The notes beneath the pieces were generated by a model that saw only the letters and a list, made by a program, of their open reading frames with translations, was not told the DNA's origin and did not search any database. The position numbers and the translations under genes are program-made. This document shows, piece after piece, positions 33,098-41,895 of a stretch of 64,000 nucleotides of DNA (positions are counted from its first letter, which is position 1; each line of letters opens with the position of its first letter). The DNA is from Rikenellaceae bacterium (lineage in GTDB: Bacteria; Bacteroidota; Bacteroidia; Bacteroidales; Rikenellaceae), in contig SUZL01000002.1 of NCBI GenBank assembly GCA_015059925.1, positions 1 through 64,000 on the forward strand, written 5' to 3'.

Positions 33098-33122
33098 AAA
33101 ATATGAACCTTTATTCCGAGTG

Positions 33123-33153
33123 CAAAAATAGAAAAATGTTTGCCTATCTCAAA
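33123..33153 (-). promoter_or_regulatory. Perfect Bacteroidetes promoter of nusB
   Basis: On the minus strand TTTG (33150-33153), exactly 19 bp, and TATTTTTG (33123-33130), matching TTTG-N19-TAnnTTTG at every fixed base, 25 bp before the ATG. The best promoter in the window. Confidence 0.85.
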
Positions 33154-33182
33154 ATCTTTCGGCCTAAGATGAAAATATTTTC

Positions 33183-33190
33183 TATATTTG
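33183..33190 (+). promoter_or_regulatory. -7 element of the HprK-like/ispF unit
   Basis: TATATTTG, exact -7 consensus, 41 bp before the ATG at 33232; the palindrome GAAAATATTTTC (33171-33182) abuts it on the upstream side and could be an operator or chance. Confidence 0.5.
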
Positions 33191-33231
33191 CACTTTAGAA
33201 TAACGGCTTGTCCGTACAAAACAGCTCATAA

Positions 33232-34110
33232 ATGTTCAACAACTATATCATAGCCAACCATCGCATACGCCTCACGGGCCCCGTCAGCGATGCCGTGAAG
33301 GCGGGCCTTCGCGGTTTTGCTCCCTTTGTTGTGGAGCCTGAAACGGAGGCTGACTGCGCGGCAACGATTCTTACGGGAGTGGATATTCAGCTCCCCGCGC
33401 AGTTAGAGCAGCTCACCGAATTCGACTTCGACGAGGGCGATGCCCGCTGCACCTTCTACCGCAACGCCGAGCGATACTACTTCACAATCGAGAGCGACAA
33501 GCAGCCCACGCTGATCCTCTCTTCATCACGCAACGACCTCAGCCACATCGAGATGAACGCCGAGGAGGGAGTAAACCCTTCGTTCCTTCGCTTTGGCCTG
33601 TGGTTTGCTGTGAATATGGCTCTCTCGCAGCACCTTACAACGGCCGTTCACACATCGGTTATCGTCTGCCACGGCGAGGCTGTAATGTTCCTCGGCGAGT
33701 CGGGTACGGGCAAGAGCACCCACACACGTCTGTGGCGCGAGACGATCGAGGGGGCAACGCTGCTTAACGACGATAGTCCCTTCATTGGAATTAACGACGG
33801 CAAGGTCGTGGCCTACGGCTCGCCGTGGAGTGGCAAAACACCCTGCTACAAGGCCGAGAGCTATCCTCTGCGTGCTATCGTGCGCCTGTCGCAAGCTCCG
33901 CACAACGCCATCCGTCGTCTGCGAGGTGCGCAGGCTATGGGAGCGCTGCTACCATCGCTGCCGCCCGCATTTGCCTACGATGGTCGATTGGAGGAGGCGA
34001 TGATCGACGTTCTGTCGGCCGTTTTGAGCAAAGTTCCCGTCTATCACCTTGAGTGTCTGCCCGATACGGCGGCAGCACAACTCTCTCACGATACGGTTTT
34101 CGGCTTATGA
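33232..34110 (+). CDS. HprK-like P-loop kinase domain protein
   Basis: A 292-residue protein of the HPr kinase/PEP carboxykinase-like superfamily. Walker A GESGTGKST is at 155-163, His140 stands about 15 residues before it as in HprK, LNDDSPFI (178-185) supplies acidic metal ligands, and GSPWSGKT (197-203) is the second conserved loop. The N-terminal 120 residues are a separate domain. Such HprK relatives act in RiPP systems (for example lasso-peptide kinases) and beside PqqD proteins, but no precursor or PqqD gene is visible here. It is coupled by a 4-bp overlap to an S26-type peptidase. The substrate is unknown. Confidence 0.75.
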   Translation: MFNNYIIANHRIRLTGPVSDAVKAGLRGFAPFVVEPETEADCAATILTGVDIQLPAQLEQLTEFDFDEGDARCTFYRNAERYYFTIESDKQPTLILSSSRNDLSHIEMNAEEGVNPSFLRFGLWFAVNMALSQHLTTAVHTSVIVCHGEAVMFLGESGTGKSTHTRLWRETIEGATLLNDDSPFIGINDGKVVAYGSPWSGKTPCYKAESYPLRAIVRLSQAPHNAIRRLRGAQAMGALLPSLPPAFAYDGRLEEAMIDVLSAVLSKVPVYHLECLPDTAAAQLSHDTVFGL

Positions 34111-34550
34111 AACTGAGCAACGAACTCTTTTTTGCTCAGGTGGAGAGCCTGCTCTCAACGGGCGAGGAGGTTGAGATTCTCGTCAAGGGGCATAGTATGA
34201 CGCCGCTGATGCTGAGCGGCAAGGATGTTGCCATCCTGCGTAGCGCCACCGATGCCGACATTAAGGTCGGTGCAGTCGTGTTGTTTCGCTATCGCGGGGC
34301 GCACGTTCTGCACCGCATCGAGAAGATCGAGGGCGACAGAATCACCTTTGCGGGCGACGGAAACTACAAAATCAAGGAGGTGGCTACACGCCAAGATATT
34401 GTGGCTGTGATGGTTGCCGTCAAACGCTCATCAGGCCGCAGGGTAGAGTGCTCGGGAAAAAGTTGGCGCTGGCAGTCGCGCGCGTGGCTGACGTTGCCGG
34501 CATTTGCAAGAAGAGTTATTTTAGGTATCAGACGTAGATTAATTGCTTAA
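34107..34550 (+). CDS. S24/S26-type serine peptidase
   Basis: A 147-residue protein with the signal-peptidase-like core: nucleophile Ser30 in VKGHSMTPLM, the DVAILR and VVLFRYRGAHVLHRI stretches, with His69 where S26B-type enzymes have their catalytic histidine instead of lysine, and GDGNY. There is no N-terminal membrane anchor; the C-terminal part is basic and mildly hydrophobic. The ATG at 34107 overlaps the stop of the HprK-like gene, so the pair works together. It could process a small peptide substrate; no such gene is seen. Confidence 0.78.
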   Translation: MKLSNELFFAQVESLLSTGEEVEILVKGHSMTPLMLSGKDVAILRSATDADIKVGAVVLFRYRGAHVLHRIEKIEGDRITFAGDGNYKIKEVATRQDIVAVMVAVKRSSGRRVECSGKSWRWQSRAWLTLPAFARRVILGIRRRLIA

Positions 34551-34554
34551 TAAT

Positions 34555-35031
34555 ATGGATATTAGAATCGGACACGGATACGATGTTCACGCTCTGACCG
34601 AGGGGCTCCGCTTGGTTTTGGGCGGTGTTGAGATTGCCCACACGAAGGGTTGCGTGGCTCACTCCGACGGCGATGTGGTGTTGCACGCCATCTGTGATGC
34701 GCTGCTCGGCGCGTTGGCATTGGGCGACATCGGCAAGCTCTTCCCCGATACATCGGACGAGTTCAAGGGTATCGACTCGAAGATTTTGCTTCGCCGCGTG
34801 TGTAACGAGGTGGAGGCGCGAGGATACTCTATTTCCAACATCGACTGCACCATCGCAATGCAGCGTCCGAAACTGCGTCCGCACATTGACAATATGCGCT
34901 CGGCGATAGCCGCTGTGACAGGTCTTGACACAGACCGCGTATCGGTCAAAGCAACGACTACCGAACGGATGGGCTTCGAGGGACGCGAGGAGGGTGTTTC
35001 GACTCACGCCGTTGTACTACTCACGAAGTAA
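34555..35031 (+). CDS. ispF: 2-C-methyl-D-erythritol 2,4-cyclodiphosphate synthase
   Basis: Fifth step of the MEP isoprenoid pathway. A 158-residue trimeric zinc enzyme with D10 and H12 (GYDVH), the AHSDGDVVLHAICDALLGA motif carrying the third zinc ligand, and KATTTERMGFEGREEG near the C-terminus. The ATG at 34555 is used; the frame extends four codons further from a weaker start. It follows the peptidase gene by 4 bp and ends at a terminator. Confidence 0.96.
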   Translation: MDIRIGHGYDVHALTEGLRLVLGGVEIAHTKGCVAHSDGDVVLHAICDALLGALALGDIGKLFPDTSDEFKGIDSKILLRRVCNEVEARGYSISNIDCTIAMQRPKLRPHIDNMRSAIAAVTGLDTDRVSVKATTTERMGFEGREEGVSTHAVVLLTK

Positions 35032-35052
35032 CTATTTTACACTCAAATAAAT

Positions 35053-35089
35053 AAGCCTGCATATCTCAAAAGATTTGCAGGCTTTTTTT
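35053..35089 (+). terminator. Rho-independent terminator, bidirectional
   Basis: AAGCCTGCA/TGCAGGCTT stem, extended by ATCT/AGAT pairing, with T-tract; between converging genes. Confidence 0.86.
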
Positions 35090-35092
35090 CTA

Positions 35093-35713
35093 TCATCTTT
35101 CGCGCGATCGTTGACCGACCGAGCCTACATATCGCATCGCACCATCGGGCCCCTCGACCGTAAGTTCGGTTTGGCCCGTGACGGTCGAAATCATCAGCGA
35201 GAAGTCGTACTGCCGCCCGTCATCGCGCGCCGAGAAGGATATATTCCACTGCGTCTGGAACTTGGCCGAGACATAATTTTCGATTCGGTCGGAGTCGAAG
35301 TTCATTATCGACACCTGCCGCATCGCTCCGCGCTCCAACGGAAGATGTACCTCCAGATCGACGGGCGAAAGGTAGGCATAGAAATAATCGGCATAGACCA
35401 ATCGTATCTCACCATCGGGAACAGCCTGCATAACAGTAGGATAGAACGCAAACGAGCGCGTTGCAACGAGCGAATCAATCGTCATCGCATAGCGTCGGGC
35501 ACGCTCCTCACGGCGCTGACGATGATTCATCGGACGCGAGTCGGGCGCGGGTGCAGAGATGGTATCACGCAGCGTAAGTGGCGCTTGCTGAACGGGGACG
35601 ATGGTCGTAGTAGGCACGCTGTCGCGCTGGGCGGTAATGGTAGCGGCGGTGGGCTGTTGCGCTTGAGCCGCAGAGATCGCGCACAAGGCAAGGAGTAGGG
35701 CTAACAATCTCAT
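35093..35713 (-). CDS. DUF4251-like secreted protein (second of pair)
   Basis: A 206-residue secreted protein (signal 1-18, ending AQAQ). A Pro/Thr-rich linker (20-60) leads to RREERARRYAMTIDSLVATRSFAFYP and a beta-rich domain containing VDLEVHLPLERG, which resembles the DUF4251 group of Bacteroidetes envelope proteins. No catalytic residue set. Paralogue of the gene 2 bp upstream; both are downstream of uvrA. Confidence 0.6.
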   Translation of the reverse strand: MRLLALLLALCAISAAQAQQPTAATITAQRDSVPTTTIVPVQQAPLTLRDTISAPAPDSRPMNHRQRREERARRYAMTIDSLVATRSFAFYPTVMQAVPDGEIRLVYADYFYAYLSPVDLEVHLPLERGAMRQVSIMNFDSDRIENYVSAKFQTQWNISFSARDDGRQYDFSLMISTVTGQTELTVEGPDGAMRYVGSVGQRSRER

Positions 35714-35715
35714 AA

Positions 35716-36267
35716 CTAATAGATTTTAGTGATTGTTCCCGTATATTGCACCGGATTGTACCAAGTGTTGCTGATGGTCAGCGTCGCCCCGCCGTGCGAA
35801 TATATTTCAAAGTTGAAGGTGTATTCCGACTCGGCATAGAGCGTAGTCTTGAACGAGACGTTCCAGCCGTAGGAGGTCTGCACCACAAGATAATCCGAGA
35901 GCAAGGGCGAGCCCGTATTCATCAGCACATAGCGATAGGGCGGCACCACACCCGTATAGTAGGGTAGGCAGACATCCAGCTGGCCGCGCCAGACGGTTAC
36001 GATGTAATTTGGATTGGTGAGGATGCGCATCGGGATCGAGGGATCCATCGCAACGGTCTGCGCATTGAATTCAAAGTTGTGCGACAGCACGAGCGAATCG
36101 ATAAACTTCTCATACTCGGCAAGTCGCTCGGCACGGCGTTCGGCACGCTCCTCGTGGGTGGTGCTACGCAGGTGGGCCTCGGTGGTCTGCGCTGCGGCCT
36201 GCTGAACGTATGGGCCACAGAAACTGCACAGAAAGGCGGAGGCGATGTAGTAAACAAGTCGTTTCAT
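35716..36267 (-). CDS. DUF4251-like secreted protein (first of pair)
   Basis: A 183-residue secreted protein; the ATG at 36267 gives a proper signal peptide, whereas the longer reading from 36300 adds eleven polar residues. EERAERRAERLAEYEKFIDSLVLSHNFEFNAQ is followed by a beta-domain with LDVCLPYYTG and a C-terminal strand VQYTGTITKIY, as expected for DUF4251-like proteins. It lies 42 bp after uvrA and 2 bp before its paralogue. Function unknown. Confidence 0.62.
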   Translation of the reverse strand: MKRLVYYIASAFLCSFCGPYVQQAAAQTTEAHLRSTTHEERAERRAERLAEYEKFIDSLVLSHNFEFNAQTVAMDPSIPMRILTNPNYIVTVWRGQLDVCLPYYTGVVPPYRYVLMNTGSPLLSDYLVVQTSYGWNVSFKTTLYAESEYTFNFEIYSHGGATLTISNTWYNPVQYTGTITKIY

Positions 36268-36309
36268 AGCATAAAGAGTTTTATGCCCAACGACTTTCAA
36301 AATTCTTGC

Positions 36310-39138
36310 CTAAAGTCCCATCTGTCGAAGAAATTTTCCCGTAGCGCTACGCTCCTCGGCCGCCACGTCAGCGGGTCGGCCCGTTGCAATAATCTCACCA
36401 CCGCCGGCGCCGCCCTCCGGGCCGATGTCGATGAGGTGGTCGGCGACCTTTATCACGTCGAGGTTATGTTCGATGACGATAGCCGTATTGCCGCGATCGA
36501 CCAGCTTGTTGATAACCGAGAGCAACTGACGAATATCCTCGAAATGGAGGCCCGTCGTAGGCTCATCCAGAATGTAGAGCGTACGGCCCGTATCGGTCTT
36601 TGAGAGTTCGGCTGCGAGTTTTATACGCTGGCTCTCACCGCCCGAAAGCGTCGTACAAGGCTGACCGAGAGTAAGATAACCCAAACCGACATCTTGAATT
36701 GCTTTGAGTTTCTGGTATATATTGGGGATATTGGCGAAGAAATCTACGGCGATATTGACCGTCATATTCAGCACCTCGTCGATGCTCTTACCCTTATATT
36801 TTACCTCCAGCGTCTCACGATTGTAGCGATGGCCACCGCACGCCTTGCAACGCACATAGACGTCGGGCAGAAAGTTCATCTCGATGGTCTGCACACCCGC
36901 GCCTCGGCACTCCTCGCAACGGCCTCCGCGCACGTTGAACGAGAAACGTCCCGCCTTGAATCCGCGCACCTGCGCATCGGGCGTAGCCTCGAAGAGTTTA
37001 CGGATGTCGGAGAATACATTGGAATAGGTTGCGGGATTGCTTCGCGGCGTGCGACCGATGGGCGACTGATCGACAACGACCAACTTGTCGATATGCTCCA
37101 ACCCCTCGACAGAGTCGTAGGGCAGAGGCTGATCGAACGAGCGGTAGAGATGGCGGCTGAGGATCGGTCGCAGAGTCTCATTGATGAGCGTCGATTTGCC
37201 CGAGCCACTCACACCCGTAACGCAGATAAACTTACCGAGCGGGAACTCCACATCGACACCCTTGAGGTTGTTGCCTCGGGCTCCTCGCAGCGTAAGCTTT
37301 TCGCCCGTACCTGCACGCAGCGTTTCAGGAATTTCGATCTTGCGACGGCCACACAAATAGTCGGCCGTGATGGAGTTTGAGCGCATAATATCCTCGATCG
37401 TACCCGTAGCAACAATCTGGCCTCCACGACGGCCCGCCTTGGGGCCAACATCGACGATGTAATCGGCCGAGCGCATCATCTCCTCGTCGTGCTCGACAAC
37501 GATAACCGAGTTGCCCGCATCGCGTAGCTCCTGCAAAGTATTGATCAGACGACGATTATCGCGCTGGTGCAAGCCAATGCTCGGCTCATCGAGAATATAC
37601 AGCACATTGACCAACTTCGAGCCAATCTGCGTCGCCAGACGAATACGCTGGCTCTCGCCACCCGAGAGCGAACGTGCCGCACGGCTGAGCGAGAGATAGC
37701 CCAAACCGACCTCCACCAAAAAGTGCAGACGCTCGCGGATCTCCTTGACGATCTCCTGCGCGATTTTGCGTTCCTTTTCGTTAAAATGCTGCTCGATGGT
37801 GGACATCCACTCTGCAAAATCGGCAATCGAGAGTGCCGACACCTCGGCGATATTCTTTCCGCCGATACGGAACTGCAGAGCCTCCTTCTTCAAGCGCGCA
37901 CCGCCACAGACGCTACACGGACGGTAGGCCATAAATTGCTCGCGCCACTTCTGGCCCTTCTTCGACTCCTCGTCGTCGGTCGCCTGAACATACTCGGCAA
38001 TGCCCTCCCACGGAATCATACGTCGGCCCGAGATGGAGGTAAACTCCGACAGATCGACCGTAAGCGGCTTAGGATCACCATAGAGGATGGCGTTCATACC
38101 CTCCTCGGAGATGGTGCTGACGGGATCGTCGAGCGTAAAGTCGTAGCGACGGCCGAGCATCGTGAGCAGGGTGAATATCTTGTTGTTTTTGTATTTTCCA
38201 ATGGGATCGATCGCGCCCTCGCGGAGCGATTTGTTCGGATCGGGGATGATTTTATCACGATCGAAGACAGCCTCCGTACCCAATCCGCTACAACGCGGGC
38301 AGGCACCTTGTGGCGAGTTGAAAGAGAAGGTGTGCGGTGCGGGATCCTCGAACGCCACGCCCGTCGAGGGGCACATCAGATGGCGCGAGTAGTAGCGCAG
38401 GCCGTCGGCCTCGTAGTCGTACAGAGCCATCGTGCCCTTGCCCTGACGCATCGACTCCTTGAGTGAGGTCATAACGCGCTCGGCAGCGTCGGCCGAAATA
38501 CGCATACGATCCACCACAAGGTCGATTGTATGGATCTTGTAGCGGTCGAGCTTCATACCAGCCGTAATCTCGCGCACCTCGCCATCGATACGGGCGTAGA
38601 TATAGCCGCGCTTGGCCAGCGACTCGAACAATTCACGATAATGGCCCTTGCGGCCCTTGATGATGGGGGCCATAAATGCCACCTTGCGGCCATCGAAGCC
38701 TTTGAGTATCAGATCGCATATCTGCTCGTCGGTGTAATGCACCATCTCCTCGTCTGTAAGGGGCGAGTAGGCGCGCGATGCGCGGGCATAGAGAAGACGC
38801 AGGAAGTCGTTAATCTCGGTTACGGTGCCGACCGTCGAGCGGGGATTCTTGTTAGTGGTCTTCTGCTCGATGGCAACAACGGGGCTCAGGCCTGTAATTT
38901 TATCCACATCGGGACGCTCCATCGAGCCAACGAACTGACGAGCGTAGGTCGAGAGGGTCTCCATATAGCGACGCTGTCCCTCGGCATAGATTGTATCGAA
39001 AGCCAACGACGACTTACCCGAACCCGAGAGACCGGTGATGACAACCAGCGAGTAGCGCGGGATCTCCACATCAACATTCTTCAGGTTGTGGACACGCGCG
39101 CCCGTAACAACTATCTTATCTTCCTCCTTGAATTTCAT
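36310..39138 (-). CDS. uvrA: Excinuclease ABC subunit A
   Basis: DNA damage recognition ATPase of nucleotide excision repair, 942 residues. Two ABC domains with P-loops GLSGSGKSS (near 35) and GVSGSGKST (near 640), two LSGGESQRI signatures, and zinc fingers with CPRC (near 280) and CEEC..CKAC (near 740). Full length and intact. It follows a TauE/SafE permease gene by 22 bp, so the two may be co-transcribed. Confidence 0.98.
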   Translation of the reverse strand: MKFKEEDKIVVTGARVHNLKNVDVEIPRYSLVVITGLSGSGKSSLAFDTIYAEGQRRYMETLSTYARQFVGSMERPDVDKITGLSPVVAIEQKTTNKNPRSTVGTVTEINDFLRLLYARASRAYSPLTDEEMVHYTDEQICDLILKGFDGRKVAFMAPIIKGRKGHYRELFESLAKRGYIYARIDGEVREITAGMKLDRYKIHTIDLVVDRMRISADAAERVMTSLKESMRQGKGTMALYDYEADGLRYYSRHLMCPSTGVAFEDPAPHTFSFNSPQGACPRCSGLGTEAVFDRDKIIPDPNKSLREGAIDPIGKYKNNKIFTLLTMLGRRYDFTLDDPVSTISEEGMNAILYGDPKPLTVDLSEFTSISGRRMIPWEGIAEYVQATDDEESKKGQKWREQFMAYRPCSVCGGARLKKEALQFRIGGKNIAEVSALSIADFAEWMSTIEQHFNEKERKIAQEIVKEIRERLHFLVEVGLGYLSLSRAARSLSGGESQRIRLATQIGSKLVNVLYILDEPSIGLHQRDNRRLINTLQELRDAGNSVIVVEHDEEMMRSADYIVDVGPKAGRRGGQIVATGTIEDIMRSNSITADYLCGRRKIEIPETLRAGTGEKLTLRGARGNNLKGVDVEFPLGKFICVTGVSGSGKSTLINETLRPILSRHLYRSFDQPLPYDSVEGLEHIDKLVVVDQSPIGRTPRSNPATYSNVFSDIRKLFEATPDAQVRGFKAGRFSFNVRGGRCEECRGAGVQTIEMNFLPDVYVRCKACGGHRYNRETLEVKYKGKSIDEVLNMTVNIAVDFFANIPNIYQKLKAIQDVGLGYLTLGQPCTTLSGGESQRIKLAAELSKTDTGRTLYILDEPTTGLHFEDIRQLLSVINKLVDRGNTAIVIEHNLDVIKVADHLIDIGPEGGAGGGEIIATGRPADVAAEERSATGKFLRQMGL

Positions 39139-39160
39139 CTACATCTCCTTCCACAAACTC

Positions 39161-39949
39161 CTATGCCAACATCGCGTACAACATATCCTGCATCGAGATT
39201 AGTCCTACCAGATCGGCAAAACAGATCAGGATAATCACAAGCGTCGCCCATCGTACGAACTTTACGCCCCACGACATAGCGTAGTGCGACGCCAGAACAG
39301 CTCCCACAACATTACCCAATCCGTGCCACAGGCCGTAGGCGTAATCGACCTGACCGTTGATCATAAAGATGATGAGCGAGAATGGGGTAGCGACAAATAT
39401 AATAAAACACTTCACCACGTTGGCGGTGATAATATCCAGATCCATAAGCCATATCGTAGCGGCCAGAATCACATAACCCAGACCGACATAGATATAACCG
39501 CCGTAGAAACCCATAAACAGGAACAGCAGATAGTGCCACCAGCGAACCACAAGCGGATGGCCGCCGTGAATGTTGGGATGGAGGTGGCTCTTGTCGAAGA
39601 TCATATAGAGCAGCACGACCGTAAGTACGACCGTCATACAGATCTTGAAAATCGAATCGCTGATCTGGCTGGCCACAAGTGAGCCCACCACATTTCCAAT
39701 GACGGCCGGAATGGAGAGTTTGATGCCGCTCCTTATGTCGAGCATACGCTTGCGCAGGAAAGCCACCGACGAGGTGAGATTCTGCAACACAACGGCAATG
39801 CGATTTGTTCCGTTCGAGACGTTAATCGGCAGACCTATAACCGTAAACAGCGTCATCGAGATGAACGCACCGCCTCCAGCGAGTGTGTTTATCACACCCA
39901 CCACAACGCCCGAGAGCACAAGCAGTATGATTATGGTTGTTTCGTCCAT
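39161..39949 (-). CDS. TauE/SafE family membrane permease
   Basis: A 262-residue inner-membrane protein with eight hydrophobic segments in two repeated halves; the start VVVGVINTLAGGGAFISM and the middle FLFMGFYGGYIYVGLGY are the paired signatures of the TauE/SafE family (export or import of sulfite, sulfoacetate or related organic anions). Substrate unknown. Confidence 0.87.
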   Translation of the reverse strand: MDETTIIILLVLSGVVVGVINTLAGGGAFISMTLFTVIGLPINVSNGTNRIAVVLQNLTSSVAFLRKRMLDIRSGIKLSIPAVIGNVVGSLVASQISDSIFKICMTVVLTVVLLYMIFDKSHLHPNIHGGHPLVVRWWHYLLFLFMGFYGGYIYVGLGYVILAATIWLMDLDIITANVVKCFIIFVATPFSLIIFMINGQVDYAYGLWHGLGNVVGAVLASHYAMSWGVKFVRWATLVIILICFADLVGLISMQDMLYAMLA

Positions 39950-40038
39950 CTCTATCTCGTTTATGGCCTAAGCCCAATACAAAACGTAAAAATAGTAAAA
40001 AATTACTAAAAAGCGAAAAGTTTTTCAAAGAATCTACA

Positions 40039-41052
40039 TTACCACATCTGTCCGCTCGATTTCAAATATCGCTCGAAGACCATAAGCTGAATCATCTGCT
40101 CACGCTCCTTGTCGAAGAATTGCTCGACATAGCGGTGGGCGTTTGCGATGATGGCCTCGGCGCGATCGGGATGGTCGATATAGTACTGCAACTTCTCGGC
40201 AGCATCCGAGAAATCATCCCGAACCTCCACATAATGAAAATCGGGAATCAGACGTCCCTCCATAAACCACGTCTCACAGGTCGGGCGCGGCATTACGGCA
40301 AGCGAATTCGACGACATCACCCACTTCAAATTGGAGGCCACATCGTTACCTTCGATAGCCATAATGAATTTGTAGTCGAGATGTTGCGCAATACTCTTTT
40401 TGGCCGACATCCACTCCTCGGGGTAGCCCTCATTCGAGCCCACGACGCCGCAATCGAACATCGGATGCGAGAAGCACCTCTCGAGAAAAGTCGTTCGCTG
40501 GCGGCTGTAACGAATCTTACCGCGAAAGATGGCACAATCCCTTTTCTGGGCAAAGGTTTTGCAATCGTGTACGAACATAAAGTGGCGCAGTTTATCGAGC
40601 TTGAGAAGTACCGAATTTTTATTATCCCCCGATAGCAGGCGACTCTTGACGACGGTAGGCTCATCGGGCGTAAAATAGACATCCCCCGGGCAGTAATTCC
40701 AGCGAAGATGGCGGGGAAAATATCGTGTAACATCGCGCTGATCAAAGAAATAGGCCGTACGGAACATTCGGCGGCGGTAATCACCTATCGCTCCTCGGAA
40801 TTTAAGATATGTCGGGCCCGTTTCTGTGCGATTTTCGGGCGAGATTGACCACGGCTCATCGATTTTGCAATAGTAATTCACGCGGTCGAGCATATAGTCA
40901 TAATCATCGCGCAGGCGAGCCCTCTTTAGGATCTTCTCGCGGCGTGTGCGATGATAAGCATCGGGGATAAGCATTGAAAGGAAATTGCGCGTAAAGTCCA
41001 AAAACTTGTTCGGCTTACCGCTGCGCAGAGCATAAAAGAGTGATTCGGCCAT
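40039..41052 (-). CDS. GT90/CAP10-type glycosyltransferase
   Basis: A 337-residue cytosolic glycosyltransferase of the CAP10/LpsA type (family GT90), which adds sugars such as xylose or glucose to LPS or capsule. Conserved stretches FRGAIGDYRR, FRGKIRYSRQR and YKFIMAIEGNDVASNLKWVMSSNSLAVM are present in order. It stands 81 bp after a methyltransferase gene in the same direction; a role in surface glycan synthesis is likely, but the acceptor is open. Confidence 0.87.
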   Translation of the reverse strand: MAESLFYALRSGKPNKFLDFTRNFLSMLIPDAYHRTRREKILKRARLRDDYDYMLDRVNYYCKIDEPWSISPENRTETGPTYLKFRGAIGDYRRRMFRTAYFFDQRDVTRYFPRHLRWNYCPGDVYFTPDEPTVVKSRLLSGDNKNSVLLKLDKLRHFMFVHDCKTFAQKRDCAIFRGKIRYSRQRTTFLERCFSHPMFDCGVVGSNEGYPEEWMSAKKSIAQHLDYKFIMAIEGNDVASNLKWVMSSNSLAVMPRPTCETWFMEGRLIPDFHYVEVRDDFSDAAEKLQYYIDHPDRAEAIIANAHRYVEQFFDKEREQMIQLMVFERYLKSSGQMW

Positions 41053-41133
41053 AATGTAAATTTTTCGGAAAGGTAGTGATTACAGACCGAAAAACGTTAC
41101 TCTATGGCTCGCTTTTTCTGGCCAATTCTGGCC

Positions 41134-41895
41134 CTATTTTCGTGCAATGAAATAGAGATCGAAACTGCGATCGGTAACCGGGCCGATGCGGTAGTCGTCG
41201 CGCGTGATGGAGGTCGTAAGATCGCTATTCTGGCTGAGCAGGCGACGGCGATTGAGGCGATTGAGCAGATCGTAGGGCAGTTGCAACATCCAGCGTGGCA
41301 GGCGGTGCTGCAAATCGAGCGGATCGAAGCGGGTGATGCGTCGAACACCCTCGCGATTCTTCTCGTAGTATGCCATAACCTTTTCGTTACCATCGACACC
41401 CAACATCTCAACACTCTCAAAATGAGGCGCAAGCAACTGCCGCAGCTCCTCGGCTCGATACTCACGAACGTGCCACGGATTGCGCGTTAAAGACATCGGA
41501 GCATTGGGCGTAGAGACTATGAAAGAGCCCCCCTTGCGAAGTACGCGGCTCACCTCCTTGACGAAATCACGATCGCGTTTGATATGCTCGATAACCTGAA
41601 ACGAAATGACATAATCGAAGTTCTCGTCGGCAAAGTCGAGCGGGGGAACGGTCATTTGGCGAAACTCGGTATTTGACGGCAGATCAACGCTATAGGCTTG
41701 ACTCTTATCGACCGTAATGAAGCGCTCGGCCGCAGGTGCCACGACCTCCACGCCATAGCCCATACCCGTGCCGATCTCGAGCACTCGGCCCGAGACAAGC
41801 TCCGCCGCCTTGTAGTAGGCGAGGATCGATCGCTGAAAAACGAAATTGTCGGATGCGTCGCGTGCCGACACTCTCTCTGCCGTCTGCAATGCCAT
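41134..41895 (-). CDS. Class I SAM-dependent methyltransferase
   Basis: A 253-residue methyltransferase. SAM motif I VLEIGTGMGYG at about 38-48, then FDYVISFQVIEHIKRDRDFVKEVSRVLRKGGSFIVSTPNAP, as in the Methyltransf_11/25 group. The C-terminal 90 residues are variable. Starts on the last base of the CvfB-like gene stop (1-bp overlap) and precedes a GT90 enzyme, so it may modify a glycan or lipid; this is inference. Confidence 0.9.
   Translation of the reverse strand: MALQTAERVSARDASDNFVFQRSILAYYKAAELVSGRVLEIGTGMGYGVEVVAPAAERFITVDKSQAYSVDLPSNTEFRQMTVPPLDFADENFDYVISFQVIEHIKRDRDFVKEVSRVLRKGGSFIVSTPNAPMSLTRNPWHVREYRAEELRQLLAPHFESVEMLGVDGNEKVMAYYEKNREGVRRITRFDPLDLQHRLPRWMLQLPYDLLNRLNRRRLLSQNSDLTTSITRDDYRIGPVTDRSFDLYFIARK

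Noticed and set aside
37567..38466. 299-codon plus-strand frame inside uvrA
   Set aside because: Antisense to the conserved core of UvrA; no start context or motif.
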